Assembly (NCBI RefSeq): GCF_003751805.1
Contig: NZ_RKHQ01000002.1
Coordinates: 1 to 64,000, forward strand
Direction: 5' to 3'
Source: Salana multivorans
GTDB taxonomy: Bacteria; Actinomycetota; Actinomycetes; Actinomycetales; Beutenbergiaceae
DNA: 64,000 bases
A model generated the notes under the pieces. The model saw only the letters and a program-made list of their open reading frames with translations, was not told where the DNA came from and searched no databases. A program made the translations under genes and the position numbers. Numbering within the stretch: the stretch's first letter is position 1; each line of letters opens with the position of its first letter. Shown here in pieces: positions 61,293 through 64,000 of the stretch.

Positions 61293-63056
61293 TCAGTCTG
61301 CCAGGGCGACCACGCGGTCGGCGGCACCGACCGCCCCGACGTGGTGGGTCACGACGACGACGCTGCGACCGGTCGCGGTGAGCGCGAGCAGGTCGGCGAC
61401 GAGCGCCGTCGCCACCTCGTCCGGCAGGTGCTCGGCTGGCTCGTCCAGGAGGAGGAGCGGGGCCGGGCTGGCGAGGGCGCGGGCCACGAGCAGGCGGCGG
61501 CGCTCGCCGCCGGAGATCGTGTCGGTCGACACCCGCGTGTCGAGGCCGTCGGGCAGCGCCTCGACCCACGCGAGCAGCCCGGCGGCGGCCAGCACGTCGC
61601 GCGCCTCCTCGCGGGTCAGGTCGCCGCGGGCGGCGCGCAGGTTCTCCAGCACGGAGGTGTCGAAGACGTGGGCGTCCTCGGCCGTGAGCGCGACGTGCTC
61701 GGCCCGCTCGGCGCCGCGCAGCCGCGCCGGGACGATCCCGTCGAGCGTCAGCTCGCCGGCCAGCGGCGGCAGCATGCCGGCGAGCGTGAGCAGCAGGGTC
61801 GTCTTCCCGACGCCGGACGGCCCGACGATCGCGAGGCTCGACCCCGGCGGCACGTCGAGGTCGAGCGGCGCCGCGAGGGCGGTGCCGCCGGGCCAGCCGT
61901 ACGCGAGGCCGCGCGCCGTCAGGCCCGGCGTCGCGGTGGGACCCGGCGTCGCGGCGCGGCCAGGGGCGGGCCGGGGATCGGCCCCCCGCGCGGCCGCCGC
62001 GTCGTCGTCGTCGAGGTCCAGCAGCGCGAGGATCCGTCGCGCGGCCTGGGCGCTGCGGTGGAGCTGGGACGCGGCCGCCGGCAGCGGCATCGTGGCCTCG
62101 AACACGGCGAGCGGGACCAGGACGACGACGGCGAGCTGCTCGGGCGTCAGCGTGCCGGACACGAGCGCCGGGACCCCGACCAGCAGGGCCCCGACCGCCG
62201 CGGCGCCCGTCGCGAGCACGGCCAGCGCGGCCGAGGAGGCGAGCGGGACGGCCGCGCGGCGCTCGGCGGCGCGCGAGCTGCGGTCGGCGGCGGCCAGCTC
62301 GTCGAGCACGACGCCGCGTCGTCCGGTGAGGGCCAGCTCCGCGGACCGGGTGAGCAGCGTCTCGGTCGCGACGGCCACCTCGGTCCGGGCGGCGACCCGC
62401 GCCGCCTCGGCGCGCGCGTCGGCGCGCTGCGCGAGCGCCGGCACGACGAGCGCCGACACGAGCAGGCAGACCAGCAGGACGCCGGCGGCGGCGAGGTCGA
62501 AGCAGGCGAGGAAGCCGACGGACCCGAGCCCGACGACGACGGCGACCAGCGCCGGGACGATCGCCCGCACGACGAGGTCGCCGACGTCGTCGACGTCGGC
62601 CCCGGTCCGCGCGAGCAGGTCCCCGCGGCGCAGGGCCGCGATCCGCTCCGTCCGGCCGCGGGCCAGCGCGTCGTAGAGGTTGGTGCGCAGGTCGGCCACC
62701 CCGCGCAGGGCGACGTCGTGCGCCGCGAGCCGGTCGAGGTAGCGGGAGACGCCGCGCAGCACGCCGAACAGGCGTACCCCGACGGCCGCGATGTTGAGCG
62801 TCATGACCGGCGGCATCTGCGAGGCGCGGACGATGAGCCACGCCGACGTCCCGGCGAGCGCCACCGAGGCGGCCAGCGTGAGCGAGCCGAGCGCGACGGC
62901 CGCGGCCAGCGCGCGTCGGCGCAGCCCGAGCAGGGGGAGGATCCGGCGCACGGCGCGCAGGTCGTCGCGCAGCCGCGGCCCCTCCGGCCGGGCGTCGTCG
63001 TCCGCGCGGGACGCGACGTCGCGCACGGGTGCGGCCTCGGCCGCCCGCCGGCTCAT
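61293..63056 (-). CDS. cydC: CydC subunit of thiol-exporting ABC transporter
   Basis: 587 residues: a six-TM membrane domain (about 45-330) fused to an ATPase with Walker A GPSGVGKTT (about 405), signature ISGGERRRLLVARALASP and Walker B LLLLDEPAEHLP. The start LRDDLRAVRRILPLLG and SAWLIVRASQMPPVMTLNIA are typical of CydC. With CydD it exports cysteine/glutathione-type thiols and is needed for cytochrome bd assembly. ATG overlaps the cydD stop (ATGA). Confidence 0.92.
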   Translation of the reverse strand: MSRRAAEAAPVRDVASRADDDARPEGPRLRDDLRAVRRILPLLGLRRRALAAAVALGSLTLAASVALAGTSAWLIVRASQMPPVMTLNIAAVGVRLFGVLRGVSRYLDRLAAHDVALRGVADLRTNLYDALARGRTERIAALRRGDLLARTGADVDDVGDLVVRAIVPALVAVVVGLGSVGFLACFDLAAAGVLLVCLLVSALVVPALAQRADARAEAARVAARTEVAVATETLLTRSAELALTGRRGVVLDELAAADRSSRAAERRAAVPLASSAALAVLATGAAAVGALLVGVPALVSGTLTPEQLAVVVLVPLAVFEATMPLPAAASQLHRSAQAARRILALLDLDDDDAAAARGADPRPAPGRAATPGPTATPGLTARGLAYGWPGGTALAAPLDLDVPPGSSLAIVGPSGVGKTTLLLTLAGMLPPLAGELTLDGIVPARLRGAERAEHVALTAEDAHVFDTSVLENLRAARGDLTREEARDVLAAAGLLAWVEALPDGLDTRVSTDTISGGERRRLLVARALASPAPLLLLDEPAEHLPDEVATALVADLLALTATGRSVVVVTHHVGAVGAADRVVALAD

Positions 63057-64000
63057 GCCGACACCTGCGCGCCGGCCCGCACGTGGACGACCTCGTCGGC
63101 GGCGGCGAGCGTCGCCGGACGGTGCGCGACGACGACGACGGCGGCCCCGCGCGCGGCCACGGCCCGCATCGCGTCGACGATCCGCGCCTCGTCGGCCGGC
63201 GCCAGGTGCGCCGTCGGCTCGTCCAGGACGACGAGCCGGGCGCCGCGCACGAGCGCGCGGGTCAGCTCGAGCCGGTGCGTCTGGCCGACCGACAGCCCGG
63301 AGGAGAGGCCGCCAGCGGACTCGGCGAGCCGGGTGTCCCAGCCGCCCGGCAGCGCGGCCACGACGTCGGACAGCCCGGTCGCCCGGGCCGCCTCCTCCAG
63401 GTCCGCGGCGGGGATCTCGCGACCGGACGTCACGTGCTCGCGGAGCGTGCCGCCGCCGGTGACGACGCGCTGCGGCACCCACGCGGCCTGCTCCCACCAC
63501 GCGGCCGGGTCGATCCCGGCCAGCGGGACGTCGGCCCGGGTGCCCGGCCCCGCGGTCAGATCGTCCGGCGGACCCGCCGTGTCGTCCGGATCGTCCGGCC
63601 CGCCGACCACCAGCTCGATCGAGCCGGCGTCGACCGGCTGGAGGAGCAGCAGCGCCATCGCCGTCGTCGTCTTGCCGGAGCCGCTCGGTCCGGCCAGCGC
63701 CGTGACGCGTCCGGGCCGGACCAGCGCGGACAGCGCCTCGGGGGCCAGGTAGCCCCGCTCGTCGGCCGCGACGCTCACGTCCGTGAGCCGGATCGCCCGC
63801 CAGGCCGGCACGGGAGCCGACCCGGCCGCCGGGAGCGGCGTGTCGAGCACGTGGAACACGCGCTGCACGGCGGCCAGCCCGTTCGTCGAGGCGTGGAACT
63901 GCGTGCCGACCTGGCGCAGCGGCTGGTACACCTCCGGCGCGAGGACGAGGACGACGAGCGCCGTGACGAGGTCGATCCGTCCGTAGACGAGGCGCATCCC
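63053..64000 (-). CDS. cydD: CydD subunit of thiol-exporting ABC transporter, partial
   Basis: The last 315 residues; the N-terminal membrane part lies beyond the window. The visible part begins in the last TM region (LVVLVLAPEVYQPLRQVGTQ, FHASTNGLAAVQRVF, typical of CydD), then an ATPase with Walker A GPSGSGKTTTAMALL, a Q-loop in AAWVPQRV, signature LSVGQTHRLELTRALV (V for the usual G) and Walker B LVVLDEPTAHL. A Pro/Asp-rich insertion (GGPDDPDDTAGPPDDLTA) lies in the ATPase. cydA/cydB are expected just outside the window. Confidence 0.92.
   Translation of the reverse strand, partial: GMRLVYGRIDLVTALVVLVLAPEVYQPLRQVGTQFHASTNGLAAVQRVFHVLDTPLPAAGSAPVPAWRAIRLTDVSVAADERGYLAPEALSALVRPGRVTALAGPSGSGKTTTAMALLLLQPVDAGSIELVVGGPDDPDDTAGPPDDLTAGPGTRADVPLAGIDPAAWWEQAAWVPQRVVTGGGTLREHVTSGREIPAADLEEAARATGLSDVVAALPGGWDTRLAESAGGLSSGLSVGQTHRLELTRALVRGARLVVLDEPTAHLAPADEARIVDAMRAVAARGAAVVVVAHRPATLAAADEVVHVRAGAQVSA

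Noticed and set aside
59667-63752. 1361-codon plus-strand open frame opposite the histidine kinase and cydDC
   Set aside because: Shadow of three well-supported minus-strand genes; no natural protein features.

Overview
This is high-GC actinobacterial DNA. Gene content and order (leuCD, plsC-gpsA-ddl, DUF3515-thiL-rpmB-recG, rsmD-coaD, DUF177-rpmF-rnc-mutM) fit Micrococcales, most plausibly a Cellulomonas-like lineage; the family is inferred from synteny and style, not from a marker search. Two tRNAs (Gln-CTG, Glu-CTC) are present. There is no rRNA, CRISPR array, transposase or integrase.

Layout. (1) 1-7760: phage-type block of short, overlapping plus-strand genes: a dNMP kinase, a T4-type RNA ligase followed by polynucleotide kinase/phosphatase (an RNA-repair pair), small zinc-ribbon-like proteins, an SPFH protein, a mini-lipoprotein and a strong terminator. 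The first 3.3 kb carries many apparent one-base deletions that disappear further in. The block ends inside a truncated chromosomal gene at about 7785. (2) 7.7-13.9 kb: membrane acyltransferase, methyltransferase, FAH protein, gltX, HAD phosphatase. (3) 13.9-16.4 kb: zinc-starvation locus, with a degenerate CobW-like protein divergent from six cysteine-poor ribosomal protein paralogues (L28, L33, S14, L31B, L36, L32) around one Zur-like box. (4) 16.5-25 kb: LPXTG thioester adhesin, N-acetylglutamate synthase-like gene, tRNAs, HNH nuclease, IclR regulator with leuCD, VOC and luciferase-like genes. (5) 25-36 kb: MarR/MMPL pair, then a seven-gene oligopeptide-type ABC importer with a flavin monooxygenase and two AhpD-like proteins. 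(6) 36-45.6 kb: plsC, gpsA, a repeat-rich gap, a PLP enzyme, ddl, DUF3515, thiL, zinc-type rpmB, recG. (7) 45.6-53.2 kb: an ABC pair and a siderophore uptake island around an IdeR/DmdR-like box. (8) 53.2-64 kb: rsmD, coaD, a SepIVA-like coiled coil, DUF177, zinc-type rpmF, rnc, mutM, a response regulator convergent with a GAF histidine kinase, and cydC/cydD (cydD runs off the window).

Themes. Metal homeostasis stands out: both zinc-containing and zinc-free forms of L28 and L32 lie in this one window, beside a metallochaperone-like gene and an iron-controlled xenosiderophore system. The housekeeping backbone is interrupted by two accessory blocks (about 23.6-36 kb and 45.6-53.2 kb). The least understood system is the ABC importer / monooxygenase / AhpD-like operon. 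The most suspicious structure is the phage-chromosome junction together with the deletion-rich left end.
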